Assembly (NCBI RefSeq): GCF_043641665.1
Contig: NC_092197.1
Location: 12,778,148 to 12,842,147, forward strand
Direction: 5' to 3'
Source: Enoplosus armatus
Lineage: Eukaryota > Chordata > Actinopteri > Centrarchiformes > Enoplosidae
DNA length: 64,000 nucleotides
The position numbers and the translations under genes were made by a program. The notes beneath the pieces were generated by a model that saw only the letters and a program-made list of their open reading frames with translations, searched no databases and had not been told where the DNA came from. Positions 13,000 through 27,141 of the stretch are shown here, in pieces (the first letter of the stretch is position 1; each line of letters begins with the position of its first letter).

Positions 13000-15662
13000 G
13001 ACTCGTGTTCTGAATTTGCTGCTCCAATGCTGCTTTAAAACATTCACATTTACCTCTGTGGCTCACAAATTAAACAAAGTAAAGTCTCCACAAGATTGAG
13101 CCATGTGGCTCATGCTGAGTTAGCACTCGCCACTTCCATTGTAGAGATTCAAATACCAGAATTTTCCTTTAACATTTGTAGACACTTTGTGAAAGGGTTC
13201 AGGAGTTAGTGGAGACCAAAAGAAAGCTAAAAAAGAGAGTAAATATTCACCAGATGGCCAGAAACAGGAACTCCAAATGAATGCTAATGTTGCTCCATAT
13301 CTGCTGGATATGTAAATAAGTAACTGTTTGCTAACAAGTAACTTAAAAGATGATAAGTGGCAACAAAATTAGTTATCGCTGGTTTAAAATGAATAAACTT
13401 ACATGTTGGTTTTCCGCCTGAAAATATAGTGAGAATAAGTTGGAGTTTGTTTTCCCTCATATTCTACAAAAAATCTTTTCTCACCAGGGATGCATTTAAC
13501 AATTTCTGCTCGAATCCTGCCCTGCTTCCACTTTAAAGTGAGTTAAAAATAAGTTGATGGGAGTGAGACGGCACTTTTTGTTTTGCGGAGGGAAAAGGAG
13601 ATAATGGCTTTTTTTACTGGCAGATAGCTCTTTTTCTCAAGAGGTCTGGCCTTGAGACTAAAACAGCAACAGAAAATGGCCCACAGTCAATACCAATCTA
13701 TCCAGCTGAATAGAATAACACCCTTTAACCTGGATATAGCCACTATTACGTTCAATTTAACCTCTGGTGCTCTAAAATATACTGGCTGTTAAGTCTGATG
13801 GATTGATATGTTTCAATAGTGCTACTGTAAGAGTTTTGTCCTTCATCCCCTCTGCAATACCTTTAAAGCGTCCTTTCTTGTCTTTTGATTGCATGACTGA
13901 TTTACAGTATCTATGCATTAGGGTTAGGATTATTTGACACATTGCATGTATTAGCTTAACGATGTACGTATTAACTGGATAGTTCATTAATCTTAGAGTC
14001 AGACTTCATGCCCAGACACCGAGTGGAAAGGTTTTCAAAGACTTGGACCAAGAGAGCACAGAAGAAAAACTGAAGTAATGAAAGTGAGAAAGGTTTACAG
14101 ATTCATCTTTGCATTTAGCTTCATGTTTAAATCTTTCTCCTCAGTTGGAGAGGGATGACATAAGCCAGCTAGTCTCTGATCACCAACACAGCACATGAAA
14201 AATGAAATGCCACATTGCCAGCTAAGTCACTTACATAAGAGCCTCAGCCAAGACAAGAATTTAAAAATACAGTGACAGGGAGAAATACGAAGAGTAAACA
14301 CAGAGAAGCATCTAGGCAGGAGGCAGCGAAAGCAGGATAAAAATGTCATTATTTTATTGTCTATTACAAGGCTGTGCATTTTAAATTGTCCTTTGAATTT
14401 CAGCCAGAAATAGCACAGCACATTAACATGACATAAAATCTAAACTACGCTGCAATTATTCTAATATATACCCTAAGCTCCAGGCCATTTCTTATATCAC
14501 AGTGGATTTCTCAGACGCTCTGTGAAGATTTCTTCTCCCACAAATCGTCTTGCAGTCTTTAATGCACACAGACACACTCGCAGGCGGCGGAGATTTAGTA
14601 ACTATGATCAACACTCCGCTGACAAGGGGGAGGGGATGTAATTCTCCTGCAGTATTTCTGGAAACATGCCACTTTAGTTTTAATCTTGAGTCCAGACAGA
14701 GCCGGGCTGTTTGACACTTCCTCTTCACATGCATCACAATTGTTTCCAGCTTGTGCGTATGTATGCACAGTACATGTGTGTCAGTCAGTGTGTGTGTGTG
14801 TGCATGTGTGTTCTTTGTCCTGAATGACATTGGAGAGTTGCAGACACACACTCTCTCACTCTCTTCAACTCTCTCTGGCTCTTGCCTTCACATGTGACTG
14901 ACAGTTAATGCACTATAGCGTTGCTTTTCTGTGACTGGCCTATTACCAGACTGACTGACAGGCCAATCGACAACATCGACTGGCAGCCCATACATGCTAA
15001 TCAAAGCTAACAAGAACCTTTCCTTTCCCCTGACGTGCACATACCACAGAGCAGCTGTTCCAGTGGCTGACCAGCCGCTCCTATAAAACGTTTACATTGT
15101 ATATGCTGGGCTTGTTTGTTTGAGAACAACCTGATCCTGGAGGGGTTATAATTATTGATTGATTGATACACACATCTTTAGGTTACAAGCTCTATACTTT
15201 AGCCATGCTAATAGGACAAACTCACTCTGTTTGGATTCAATGCAATGTAATGTGAAAAAGGAACCCACTAATTGGTGCAGAAGCGTTCAGAGTGAATGTG
15301 AAGCAAATTTTAGATTTGAATAGTATACAATGTCAGCGAAGCGGTGCAACGCAAATTCACTTGAAAATGAAATGAAAATGTTTCAGCTTTAGTAAAGAAA
15401 TCTGTGCAGGTAAGATCTATCTATAAACAGGGCACGGGTACACAAGCTGGAGTTTCTGGTACTTTTCAGTCGAGTCTCGGCCGTCGCACTAACACAGGTC
15501 ACCAGCTAGCTACAGCTAACGTCTCTGTGCAGTTGGAGAAGCTTGTTGCGAGTAAACCTGGACAACACAAACAATGCAGCTATCAAATTCGCATGACTTA
15601 CATCAGCAAAAATGTCCAAGTTCTAATCCTGTGTGTGTGTGTGTTCTCATCGTTCAGTTATT

Positions 15663-15690
15663 ATATATAATATATATATATATTATATAT
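15663..15690. repeat. 28-base perfect AT palindrome
   Basis: Composed only of A and T and identical to its own reverse complement, centred in a (TA)n run, within a longer A+T stretch 15658-15702. Confidence 0.85.
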
Positions 15691-17209
15691 GTGAAATATA
15701 TATCACTCTTTGAGTGTTTTTATATAAAATTAGCTGTTTTCTCTTCTTGTAAAACATTTAAATATTTTTTAATGATTTTTCTCCAGTCAAACGTGATTTG
15801 GAACAACTGACCTGTACTTGATCGTAACTCACAGGTCAGATAGTAGATAGCAGAGCGGTATCATGACGGGAGGTGTGTGTTTGGATGTCAGGAGGTTTAA
15901 TTTATTTATTTATTATCTGTTCTCCCCCTTAACTAACAACAGGGAAATATGTGACCTGAAATATGTGATTTCACTGTGACTTTAAGCTAATTTGTGCTTC
16001 TTGGAAAGACAATAGAGGACAGTTTGAGATCACTGTGTTCTGGACTTTATGTACAGTAAGTAACCATGGTAACAGGGAAGCTCTAAGTGACAGATTATAC
16101 AATTATCAGTCACAAGGCTCCTGTTTTCACAGAGTGAGTGAAACAGGGGGACAACTCAGTGGATTGAGCAGTACATCCAGCACAGCTGCATGCAGCTTTT
16201 GGACGGCCACACACACACACTCATGCAGACGAACACACACTGACACAGGCACGTAAATGTTCTGATCCAAAATCACTCACTTGAGCTCTCACCCACACAC
16301 ACTTCCATAAACCTAACACATCTGTTTCTCCCCGTGAAAGAACGGAGGCCTTGAAGCGAGATGCCTCGAGGTGTCTGCCAGAGGAGAATCTGATTCTCTC
16401 TGTGTTGTGTTTTTCACTGAAGCCATCGCTACCTTGGCAGGCTAATTCAATTCATTACTGCTAATTGTGTCTGTGTAAAACACTGGAAGTTTCCACTGTG
16501 TGGAGCACTACGTCTCCTCACACAGTCAGGCCATCTGTTTGGTTTTCTGGAAGCCTTCTCTCTTCAGGAGACAGAGCAGAGATGGCAGGTAGCTGGATGC
16601 TTTTTTTATGTGTAACCAGACACAACAAGATCACACTCCTAACTGAATGCACATGTAAGTTATTACAGCACTATTGCTCCAAGCCCAGGAGGAAATGTGT
16701 GGATCTTTTCATTTCATTTTCAACAACCAAAACTAAAGAAACTGTCCTTTTTGTAATAACATAACTTTTAGTTTACAAAATCTGACAATGGATGGGTTAC
16801 AGCTGTGGCATTTGCTGGTGCTGATGAAACTGCTTCCTGCCTTGCTTTGCTACAGAAAACTGCAGCTTGAAGGTAGACTTCAGCTAGGTGAAAGCTTGTC
16901 TGAGTGAAGGGTAGTTTCAGCCTCCACCAGTGTACATGGCTGCCTAAACTGCCACAGATTCAGAGTACAGACAAAGGTTCAGCCATCCTTTGCTGAGAGA
17001 TTTATAGAGGTCTTCTGATGGGCGCCCTCACCGTGGATTCACTTAAGTAATCAATAGAGTTATGAATATCTCTTGGCGTGGTGCAGCAGTAATAAAATTA
17101 TTCCACTTTGCTCTGGCCCCTGAGAGCAGACTGTGGGCACCACAGGTCCTCGTATAGATCACTGCTCTCTGTTTTCAATACAAGGTCACTCTCAAGGCAA
17201 ATTGGCAGA

Positions 17210-17211
<2 letters not shown>

Positions 17212-17275
<64 letters not shown>
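17212..17275 (+). repeat. (CA)32 microsatellite
   Basis: Longest pure CA run in the window. Confidence 0.98.
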
Positions 17276-17277
<2 letters not shown>

Positions 17278-17579
17278 ATAAATACAAGAACACATTTGTG
17301 CCCACACATTAACAGACAGACAGCCACACATCAACAGCAGGGAGTAGCATCCCCACTGTGGCCAATAACGCAGTGCACGAGAGAAGAAGCTTTCAAAGAA
17401 ACAAGAACAGCTTTTCCACTGAGGGACGAGTGTGCTGTTTACATTATGTGTGTTTGCGCTACCAGGGAGCGCAACTAAAAGAGCAGCGTCTTCGTTGTGT
17501 TTAAGATCCCATGACAAGGCCTAAAGCAGGAGGAAGTGTGTGTCAAGAGTAAATAGTACTGTGTGTAAGGTTTCTTGCA

Positions 17580-17580
<1 letters not shown>

Positions 17581-17615
<35 letters not shown>

Positions 17616-17626
17616 GTGTGTGCGTG
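17581..17626 (+). repeat. (GT)n microsatellite
   Basis: About 22 GT units with CG interruptions; inverse of the CA tract 300 bases away. Confidence 0.97.
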
Positions 17627-19667
17627 CACTACGCCAAAGCGTCTCTGGTGACACCTGGATTCCTTGAGACACCTTGTCCTCTGGCGACTGTCCAATCCAC
17701 TGCAGAGAGCGGGGCGGGGACAACACCACGTCAATCATTTGTCACAGCACTGCGGCGGCTCTTTATGCCTCTTTTTGCTAGATGTTTAATTATAATTCTT
17801 TCTCTGAGGCTATCCAATCAGAAATTAAACGCTCACTGTGGGTGTCCAATAATAAACTGAATCAGAAGCTATCCTCCAATCCAGAAAAACCTATTGCATT
17901 TTTGCACAAATCCAAACTTCTCTATCACTAAAATCAAATAAGAAAATAAAACCTGAAAAGGGTAAAAAGTAAAAAGGGTCAAATTGACAAAAGCAACACA
18001 GTATTGTATTGAACTGATCTGGATTCAGTTTTATATACAACCTCCATTTTCTAGCTTATAGTCAATTAGATATTTGCTTCTGTTTCACATGATAGGTGAC
18101 TAACCTAAATTTGTTCTGGCAGATGGAGCCACGTGACCGAGCATATAGCCGAGCCTCCTGTAGTGTTGTTTACACTGCTGTGCGTACTGTTAATCATCTG
18201 CTGCTTGTAAGTGACTGTTTAGGGGCGCTGAGTGGTAAACTACGAGAGCATTTACAGATTAAAGTCAAAGTCAGAGCAAACAGTCCTCGCCTCACTAAAT
18301 CCAACACATCAAACCTGGGCAGGCTATACAACGATAACAACGATACCAAGGTAAAATGTCATCATGTTACACAATAACTGCTTAGTTGCAGGTATTAGTG
18401 ATTATGTGAGTCATGGTAGTTTTTTTTTTCTTTTAAGCTCACCTTCTACATTGTTTGGAGCCACAGATGCTTCTGTCTTCAAATGTGAAAGTCAAGTTCT
18501 TAAGACAACACTGGAAGAACAGGATCCCCTGATTGCACGGTAAACATCTCATTTTATAACCTGTTAACATAATACATTGAACTTTTACAGAATAACATCC
18601 CATACAGACACTGTAACATCACTGACTATATTTGTGTTGTTTGCAAATTTTAGTTTAATCCCTCTCCTGAGCTTTGGTTAATGACCATATGTACGTATTT
18701 AAAAGCTTCATCATTACCTCCCATATGTAAGATTTATTTGGGCACTCCACTTTAACAAGTTTGTTTTCATCCATTATTGTATTTTTGCATTTATCATTTC
18801 TTCCTTTCAAAACCTGTAGCTGAGGCTGCAGACTGAATGAAAAGGTTTTCAGAAATGGTGCATCATTGGGCAAGTGCATTTACTGGAAAAACAATTTTCT
18901 TTATCTGACGTTTGGTAGTGAATTTAAGCAAATTGCTCACCCTGGGCTCAAAGAAATTATGAATGCCATTTTTTTTTTTTTTTTACAATTTCTTAAGCAT
19001 TTTATAGAAAAAACAATTAACCGACACTGAAAATGTTCGTTAGTTGCAGCCTGGACGAGTTGCTGATCAGATCATGCTGCCTTACTGAGTAGCTCTGGGT
19101 GCTTACTGCCTACATTTCCATTTATACTGTAGATAATGGTTTACCCATCAGATTAGGGTGTGTGCAGTTAGTGTGCAGATATGAGTATGTGCATGTTCAT
19201 TTCTGTGTGGACATAGTGGGCTGGTATACTGGGTGGGGGGAGCGGGGAATGTGACACCCCGCGTCACGACAGTCAGTTTCTAGTTTTGCAACAAGTGGGC
19301 TACAGCATCAATAATGGATGACAGAGAACGGGATGAGGCAGAGAGGCAGAGTGCACGCGAGCAAACATGCCCTTTTATCGAAATTCAACAGTCAATTAGT
19401 GGGTATGTATTCAGCTCTACATGTGTATGAGATGGGAAATTTGTTTCTAAATATCTGTATTTACATTTTTATATATTCATTTGGAGGCAGAGGAGGAGAA
19501 CTGATGTACAACAGAGATACAATACACAGAGGTAATTAGAAATGTTTACTTTGGGGAAATGTCTATTATTCAGATGTGTATGTGTATATGCAAGGAGGCT
19601 GACTGCTACAGTTTATAGTTTGATGTCTAAAACCTTCCTCTGGCTTTATACTGTTGGACATACACAC

Positions 19668-19670
<3 letters not shown>

Positions 19671-19702
<32 letters not shown>
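19671..19702 (+). repeat. (CA)16 microsatellite
   Basis: Uninterrupted CA run. Confidence 0.97.
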
Positions 19703-19703
<1 letters not shown>

Positions 19704-22493
19704 CACAAATGCAACAAGGCAAGCTACCGCACGTTCTCCTCACAGATGTGACAAGAGAAAATACTTCTTGAGTTGTCACTCGAAGCCAATCACAACCACT
19801 TTGCCCCGAGCACGCTCTGCCATTTATAGGTCTATAAAGTGGGCCAGATGACAGAGATCTGCAGTGACAATGACACAGGAAGATATGTAAAACTGGAGCA
19901 CTCGGAGAGAAAAAACGCAAAACAGAGAGAGCTGAGGGAAAGAAGAAGAATGAGGGAAAGAAGAAGAAAACTGAGACTGTTTGGACCATGTGGACACCAT
20001 GTGGACACCACAGAGGAAGCTCAAAATCCCACAACAAAGCAGCACACACGGAATCACTTCATATTCTCTTCCTCCTACATTCACAAACAGCTCCGTCACT
20101 CAAGTTTGTGCTTTTAGCGCAGAGAAATATATTCAATAAGGTGTACCAAGTTCCCATTCAGCTGGAGTTTTTTGATATTTTACTCACCAGAGTGTCAAAT
20201 GTTTGGACCACAGTGCTCCTGGTCTCATTCTTGATGTGTTGATAACATAAGCATGTGTTTATATTTGAGTCAAATTGCCCATTTGGCTTGTAGCCGCCTC
20301 AGACAAAGTATCAGCCCGGAGCAAACATCACACGCCTTCAGTGTGGCCTAGTTATCTTGCAGTCAGGGTTATTTGCACAAACTTTCTGTTGAATACTTAC
20401 AGATTGCTGGCCTAACCAGAAAATTGCATAATTCTGGGAGAAACTATCCAAAGTGGTTGTTAAGCCGTGTTGAGCCTCTGCATCGTTGGAAAGTTATGTA
20501 AATTATCTTTAACTTGACAATATGTGTTTTAAGTGCTTTGCTGGGGGCACAGGTGGAGCTGGAAAAGCCAGAGAGTTGGATTTCTCGTCTCCATTTTGCC
20601 ACCGGGTAGGTACTTAGGAGGAGAATCAGGCCGAGAGCTGCTGGCTTGGATTCTGCCGCCTGACAGAAAGAAGAGAGGTCTAACAATGGACTGAAACAGA
20701 AAGGGACTATGCAGCTGCGGACAAAAGGCCTTTAAAACTCTGACTGACTGTGAGAAAGACTCAGCATCACACATTTAATGACAGATTTTTTTGCAGATGA
20801 GTGATTTCCATTCACGTTTCTGCCCACCTGCTCAGGCTCACATTCAGATTTATCTAAAACTCAGTTGTTGTAATGGAACGCGTTTGATAAAACCACAATT
20901 GCGACAAATGAAAACCCTAAAGATGGCGCCTGCCGACTGTCTGTAGCGATGTGTCCTATATTTCTGCAGACAAGTGCCGTCTCTCCAGGAACTTGAAAAT
21001 AAGTTGTCATGGCCAAATTGAGCTTAAAATCAGCCTTTATATTGCATAGTGTGCTCCAGGCTGAATAGCACTGAGTGAAAGAGGCAGGCAGAAAGAGGGA
21101 GAAATGGTCAGGGGGATAGAGAAAGGGATATTAAGTGACATAAAAGAGATATCACAGAAGGCGGGATGTTACCGAAGGGCATTCAGAGAAGAGATGGAGG
21201 AAGGGGAGGGAGGCAGATCGCAACATGAAATCTGATCTTCCCCAGGAGCCTCCAGTTATCCAGTCCCTCTGCAACTAGCGGCTCAACAAATAAACAGACA
21301 ATAAAAGGGAGCCAGAGCTGGAGAAAGCCTGCTGGAAATCAGACTTCTCTTCACATCTGGTATTTTTTTTCTTCTTTCTCCATGTTTTTTTTGACATTTA
21401 ACAAATGTCTGTTCAGACAGGACAGATTCTGCTCTTCCTCAAAATCGATTGGACCACAGCACAGTGGGTTTCATTTCTCTCCCACTCCTGTCCTCCCTCC
21501 CTCCATCTGTGCGCCCATCCTCCAAACAGCATCTACAGTCATGGAGTCACATCTACCATGTTCACCAGAAGAGTCCACTTGAATGACCCACTGATGTCAA
21601 TCTTTGTGACAGTAAGTGTGATGTTGAAAATGGATGTTACCTTTTTCACATTTCAAGTAATTATTTACGTCATCTGCCATTTTCATGTTCCTATGTTATG
21701 ACACTGAAATGCAAAAAATGATAAAAGACTTCCATCTTTTAATAAACTGGACACTCGTTTTTATTTGTCTGCCACCTATCAGATACGGGTTAGTTAATTG
21801 AATGCCGAACATCTTGTGTACTTGACGTCTTTCTTTCCCTGGTCCTGGTCTGGTCTATATATATATATATATGCCATGAAGCACACAAAGCTCCGTCACA
21901 ATCACTTTCACAGACCCTTGCCTTCATTCACACTCTTGAAATGAAAATGTCATTTTTCAACACATCTGTGCTTGTCTGTGGAGAACAAAGCATCGTGTGT
22001 GCACCCTTCACACTTTCAACCCGACAGAAAGTGTAGAAATGCGCTGAGGAGCAACAAAAGATCTGTTGTCCTCCTCCTAAACAAATGGATGAACTGACAA
22101 ATTTGGTTTTAAATCATTTTTACAGTGTGGTTCTTCTTCTCAATTCCAGCCGTTTCCACTGGCTCTGGTCCACTGACAGAGGCAGCCAGCTGCAATGTTA
22201 ATCAACAGTCAGCCACTTCCCTCATTTGCTTGATAATGTGTTATTTTTATAGCATAGCTACCTCATTCTGCAGTCTCTTGCAACTTCTCTACCTCTGTGC
22301 TTCTCTCTAACTCACTCACTCACACAGCAGGTTTGCCCCCCCTCCACCCCCAAAACCTTACACACACCCCTCCACCTTTAATAGCCCGGGCAGCCCGAAA
22401 AAATGCCATTTATTGAGCAAACCCATCCAGCGGCCCAGTGCAAACACAGTCCAATAACAAAGCGCCTGAGGGAAGAGAGAGACACTCACTCAC

Positions 22494-22527
<34 letters not shown>
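22494..22527 (+). repeat. (GA)n microsatellite
   Basis: About 16 AG units with one AAA interruption. Confidence 0.96.
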
Positions 22528-22614
22528 TTCACGGGCCCAAAGGAGGCAGAAGGCCCAGAGAGTAACAGTAAGGTAGTAGAAGGACTGGCTGGCTGTAATG
22601 AGTTCTTTGTTTTG

Positions 22615-22615
<1 letters not shown>

Positions 22616-22653
<38 letters not shown>
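22616..22653 (+). repeat. (GT)19 microsatellite
   Basis: Uninterrupted GT run. Confidence 0.97.
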
Positions 22654-22654
<1 letters not shown>

Positions 22655-23730
22655 CCCAGCGAGGGTTGGGGGTTGGGTTCAGATAGCTGGTTCCATTTTG
22701 GATCCAGTTCCAGGTTGGTGCAAAACACCTGGATTTTGTCCACCTGGAAGTTTTAAGGCTAATGAATCTCTTATCGAATCTTTTGTCTCTCTGCGCTCTC
22801 ATTTTATTTGCTAGCGAAGAACAAGTAGCAGGTAGCAGGCTTCTCAATTTTAGTCTGTGCTGGTCGTCAGTTATAATGATGACAAATTAAAAGTGACAAA
22901 TTTTAGAAAGAAAAGTTAAACCAGACCAACAGAGTAGTGAGTCTTCTCTACTGCAACGATCTCGCTGATCTTGTTGTTAATTTCAGTCATCTGAATCTCC
23001 AGCTTAAGTTAGAAAGCTACGGCTGTAATTTCAATCTTAAATCTTTGAATTTTAGTTATTTTTTCAACTTCAGTTGCTTTCAAGGCAAAGTGGATGCGGA
23101 AAGGGACTCGAAAGGATTTGGGTTTGAAAAGCGGATCCAGGTTTCGCAGAGAGATAAATACAGTTTGTCTGCATCGATGCTTGTGTGATTGAGTAAGAGA
23201 CACAGACAGAGAGTCTGAGAGACAGAGTGTGTGCGTGTGCGTGCATGCTTCCTGTCTGGAAAAGGACAAGGTATCTCATCCTGTAGTTCTTCATCATCTG
23301 CAGCTACAAAAAGCTAATAATGTCTGAGGCGCTTCCTCCCTCACCTCCAGCCTTTCAGCTGCGCAGTGGAAACGACTTCAGGTGTTTTTCTGTCCCCGCT
23401 GGAGTGCACTGGTGACTCTTCTCTTCTGGCAAAGGAAAAAAGAGAGGGAGTCCCCGCACTGGATATTACAAGCTCCCAAGTATTTAATGAGGCAATGTTT
23501 TGACCGTCAAGGGCTTCCTCAGGATTTTGTCCTGCGTGGGTGCCCAGCTGGGGTTGGATGTCAACACTACCCACCTTATCTGCCTCTCCTCTAGAAGCCA
23601 GGGTACATTTAAAATGTCACTAATAATTAGCATCTACAGCAAGCTCGGAGTGGTCACTGAAAGACAATCAACTGAACAACATGACCTCATATGTATCTAT
23701 CTCTATATTGAAATATATGACAAATAACAA

Positions 23731-23772
23731 ATAAGAAACATCATGCATCTCTAGGTGCATGATGTTTCTTAT
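23731..23772. repeat. Perfect 17-base-pair hairpin
   Basis: Arms ATAAGAAACATCATGCA (23731-23747) and TGCATGATGTTTCTTAT (23756-23772) are exact inverse complements around an 8-base loop (TCTCTAGG). Beyond the arms, CAAAT on the left and ATTTG on the right pair again with a small bulge. Confidence 0.85.
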
Positions 23773-25300
23773 CATTTGCTTTCATGAAGCTCTCGATATC
23801 CAGGATTTCAAGGACATTCAAGAAGCGAAGGACAGGGAATACTACATCCTGCGTATAGCTTAACCCTCAGTGATCCACAATCCTCACTACTGACAGAAAG
23901 CCAAGTTTAACTCCATCAAAAGGCAACAAAACCCATTTTCCCAAAGAATCATAAGCTTTTACCTTTCTGTCCACACACACTTAAGCTACACACATTGAAC
24001 ATCCGTGTGCAAGGAGTGCTTGATGGACAGACAGACAGAAGAAAGAAACACATAAACGTAGAAGTCAAGAAATAGCTGGAGGAAAAGAAGAGAGAAAACA
24101 AAAAGACTGAGGCTCTAGGAGACGCAAGGGAATAAACTCGACAGTACTGTTCTGTAACAAGGAGGCCGGCTGCTGACATTTGGCATTGATTGTGTTGTTT
24201 TATAGGCATCCGTCAGTTAAACCCCTATTGGACAATTACAGAGAGAGCCTGCTTGCTCCTGCGGGTGGTGGGGTTGGACATGACTTTGATCTCTCCCTGC
24301 TTTTCCCCTTTACTTGGTGGAAAGCCCGCGGAAACAAAGACGGAAAGGTGATGTGCCTCTAATTGGCTCCAAGCTAAAGGAAACCAGAAGCAGCCGTTTG
24401 AGTGGAGCATTAACGGAGAGAGATAGATAAGAGAAAGACAGAAAAGGAAAATGGGGAAAAGGTAGGATGAAGATGAAGAGAAGAAGATTAATAAAGGGAA
24501 AGAGAAGAGGGAAGAACTTATAGAAATAAGAGAGACGAGAGGATGCCTCATTGAGTTTTCTAAAAGCCTGGAATATCTACACACTGTGGTGCAGGAGTGA
24601 GCAGTGGAAATGTCTCAACAGAATATCACCAATCACACATTATCATAATTCAGTGAGGAAACATCACCATTTCGTCAGTGTTTACTATACTGTGTCCCTT
24701 TTAATGTGCCCAGTTTGTGTTCGGCAGCTAATATTTCCGTATAACCTGCTATGCGTACATGCCAGCGATGGTTTGTGAGTGATGATAATCCCCACTGTAA
24801 TATATAGGACATCGTGCATTAGTGCTGTAATGAGGGCGGCTGTGTTCTATGAGGGGAAATGATAATCTGATTGTTAGCCAGTTTCTAATTCCCAGACTAA
24901 AGAGTGGAGATTAAGGTTTACATGTTTGCATGACTAGACAGGTTTCTGTTGCCCTCTAATCCAGAGAGGAGTATCACTGGGCTTTCAATTGTTCATGTGT
25001 GCCACAAGGCCAGAGGTTAACCTGAATTTTATGGAAGGAGCATGTTGGCCTCCCATTTTGTACACCTAAAGTTTTCAATGTGTATTCCTTGCATATTTTG
25101 CATTCACTTGCCTCTTTAAGTACCGTTTGGTGCTTTTCTACAGTGTGTGTTTTTGTTGTGTTTCACCCCCCCTAAGGGCTCAGATCATGTCGAGCAAAAC
25201 AAGTCTTGCAAGTCTCAGACAGCTGTATTTTCAAAGATGCAAAGTTCAGACAGCAGCAATATGTGTTATATTTTATGTTTTTTATTGTTTTATTTCTGTG

Positions 25301-25698
25301 TTAAAAGAGCACTCCAGTGATTTAGTATTGCACCTCCACAAAGTGGGGGGATACCCAAGAGACAGATTAAGAAAGCGGCAGAGATATCCTGACCTTTAGT
25401 CATTTACATATATGGGTCAAGAGCCAAAAACATTGGATTCTACACTTCCCATGGCACAGCCACGACTTTCAAATCCCACGGCCACAGTTTGTGAGCTGAA
25501 TTCTGTAGACTACACGCTGAGATACTCAAGTGACATGACTTTTAATAAGTAATTTTTTTAATAAGACTTTTCTCAGACTTGACAGAGCTCCTCCAGAGCC
25601 ACAGAAGACGTGATACATCTGTGTCCACGAGCTGTGTTGTACTCCCTGTGACCAGCAAATTGACTTTGACATGTAAAATAGGTGGAATGCTCCTTTAA
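25301..25698. mobile_element. MITE-like element with 16-base terminal inverted repeats
   Basis: Left end TTAAAAGAGCACTCCA (25301-25316) and right end TGGAATGCTCCTTTAA (25683-25698) are inverted repeats matching at 14 of 16 positions, 398 bases apart end to end. Both ends carry TTAA at the outer edge. No transposase frame inside. The palindromic ends point to a non-autonomous DNA transposon; the family is not identified. Confidence 0.55.
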
Positions 25699-27125
25699 TG
25701 TCTAGACTAGAGCACCAGTAAATGGACTAATTCACTCTAAGGGCCCTTCTGGGTCCGTCTGATATTAATCTTCATAGACGCCACTTTGCCTTGTGGTCTC
25801 AACCAGAGGCCATTCACCAGGTCTTTCTTTTCCGTCCCATCCCCCCAACTTTAACCTGGCCCCTTAGAGAGCTGGCTGTGATTAACGACCCGTGCAGCTA
25901 AGCTAGGATACATAGAAAACCAGAAAACACACACGCACTTACACTACAAGGCCAAGGGCCTGTGGCGAGCGGTTAGCGGTGGACCCTAACTAGCCAGGCT
26001 TTCCTGCACTGTGGCCAATCCAGATGACAAGCCCAGCAAAGGGCCATGTCACAGAGAGCCAAGATGGCCGCCGTTCGAAAGGGCAGGCAGTTACACATGG
26101 GCAGAATAAAGTCACCAGAATTTATGTTAGGGATTTTCCTTTTTTTTTTTTCACCAGAGGAAAGATTGTGGCTGGATGCTTGGCATCAAGTACACACACA
26201 AAGGAGAAGAAATAAACAGAAGCAGGGAGGAGTAATTAACCTTTGGAGGGCTGTGAGTTTGTGTTTGTGTATTTGTATTTGCATGTCTGTCTGCAGCGTC
26301 CAATTATGATCATCCAATCTGCTTCCCTTCACCCAAAGGTTAGATTGAATGTCCCAGGCCTCAAACTAATGCACAGTGGACACACACACACGCCATCTTT
26401 AAAACCGTTTTTTCCACACACATCAAACACACAAACACACTCACATAAAGAGATCCACGTTTGAGTGTAGGGCGGAAACTGGCGGCTCCAGCCCCACAAA
26501 ACCGAGCCAAGCAGTTTGACTCTTACTGGGTAGCTGCTGGAGCGGCTCCACCCTCCCGCCCACTGCCAACTGAGCAATGCCACGCCAGCCTCGGTGCCAG
26601 GCTACAGCAGAAACACGGGACGCGACACCACCAGACAAGACGGAGTGCCATGCTCTGAAATACACACTGACAAGCAAACACTTCACAGCCACATCACATT
26701 TACGAGTGTTTACATTTGAATCATTCAGCTGGGATTTTTTTGCCAGAAAATTTTGATCATGACCATGTAGTTTAGTGATGTTATACATGTGGTGACAGGA
26801 TTATAGAATGTAGAATATTGTTTGGATCTTTTGTTTTTATTTGATCACTTAAAGTTGTATTTCATACAAATAGACAACTGGTGATAGAAAGGCTGTTTTA
26901 GTAATGCAAGTCTAAAAGCACTCGGCTAGTTGTGTCACATTAAAAGTGAAACTAACTCAGATCTTAAATGAGTCAACAGGCTTTTCCCTTTTCCTCAGAA
27001 CTTCCATAACTGATCCCAGCAAAGGGAACAAAGGGGCCGTTTTGTGCCTGCATAATTGGTCTGAGCAGGTTGCACCAGCCCAATGAAAGGCTGAGCTGAG
27101 CACCCAGCTGGCAAGAAAGGCAGAT

Positions 27126-27141
27126 CCCCCCCCCCCCCCCC
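27126..27141 (+). repeat. C homopolymer, 16 bases
   Basis: Uninterrupted C run; a second C run of 12 is at 27487-27498. Confidence 0.95.

Noticed and set aside
19839..20117. 92-codon plus-strand Arg/Glu-rich open frame
   Set aside because: Comes from an imperfect purine-rich tandem repeat (TGAGGGAAAGAAGAAGAA twice); no splice or start context.
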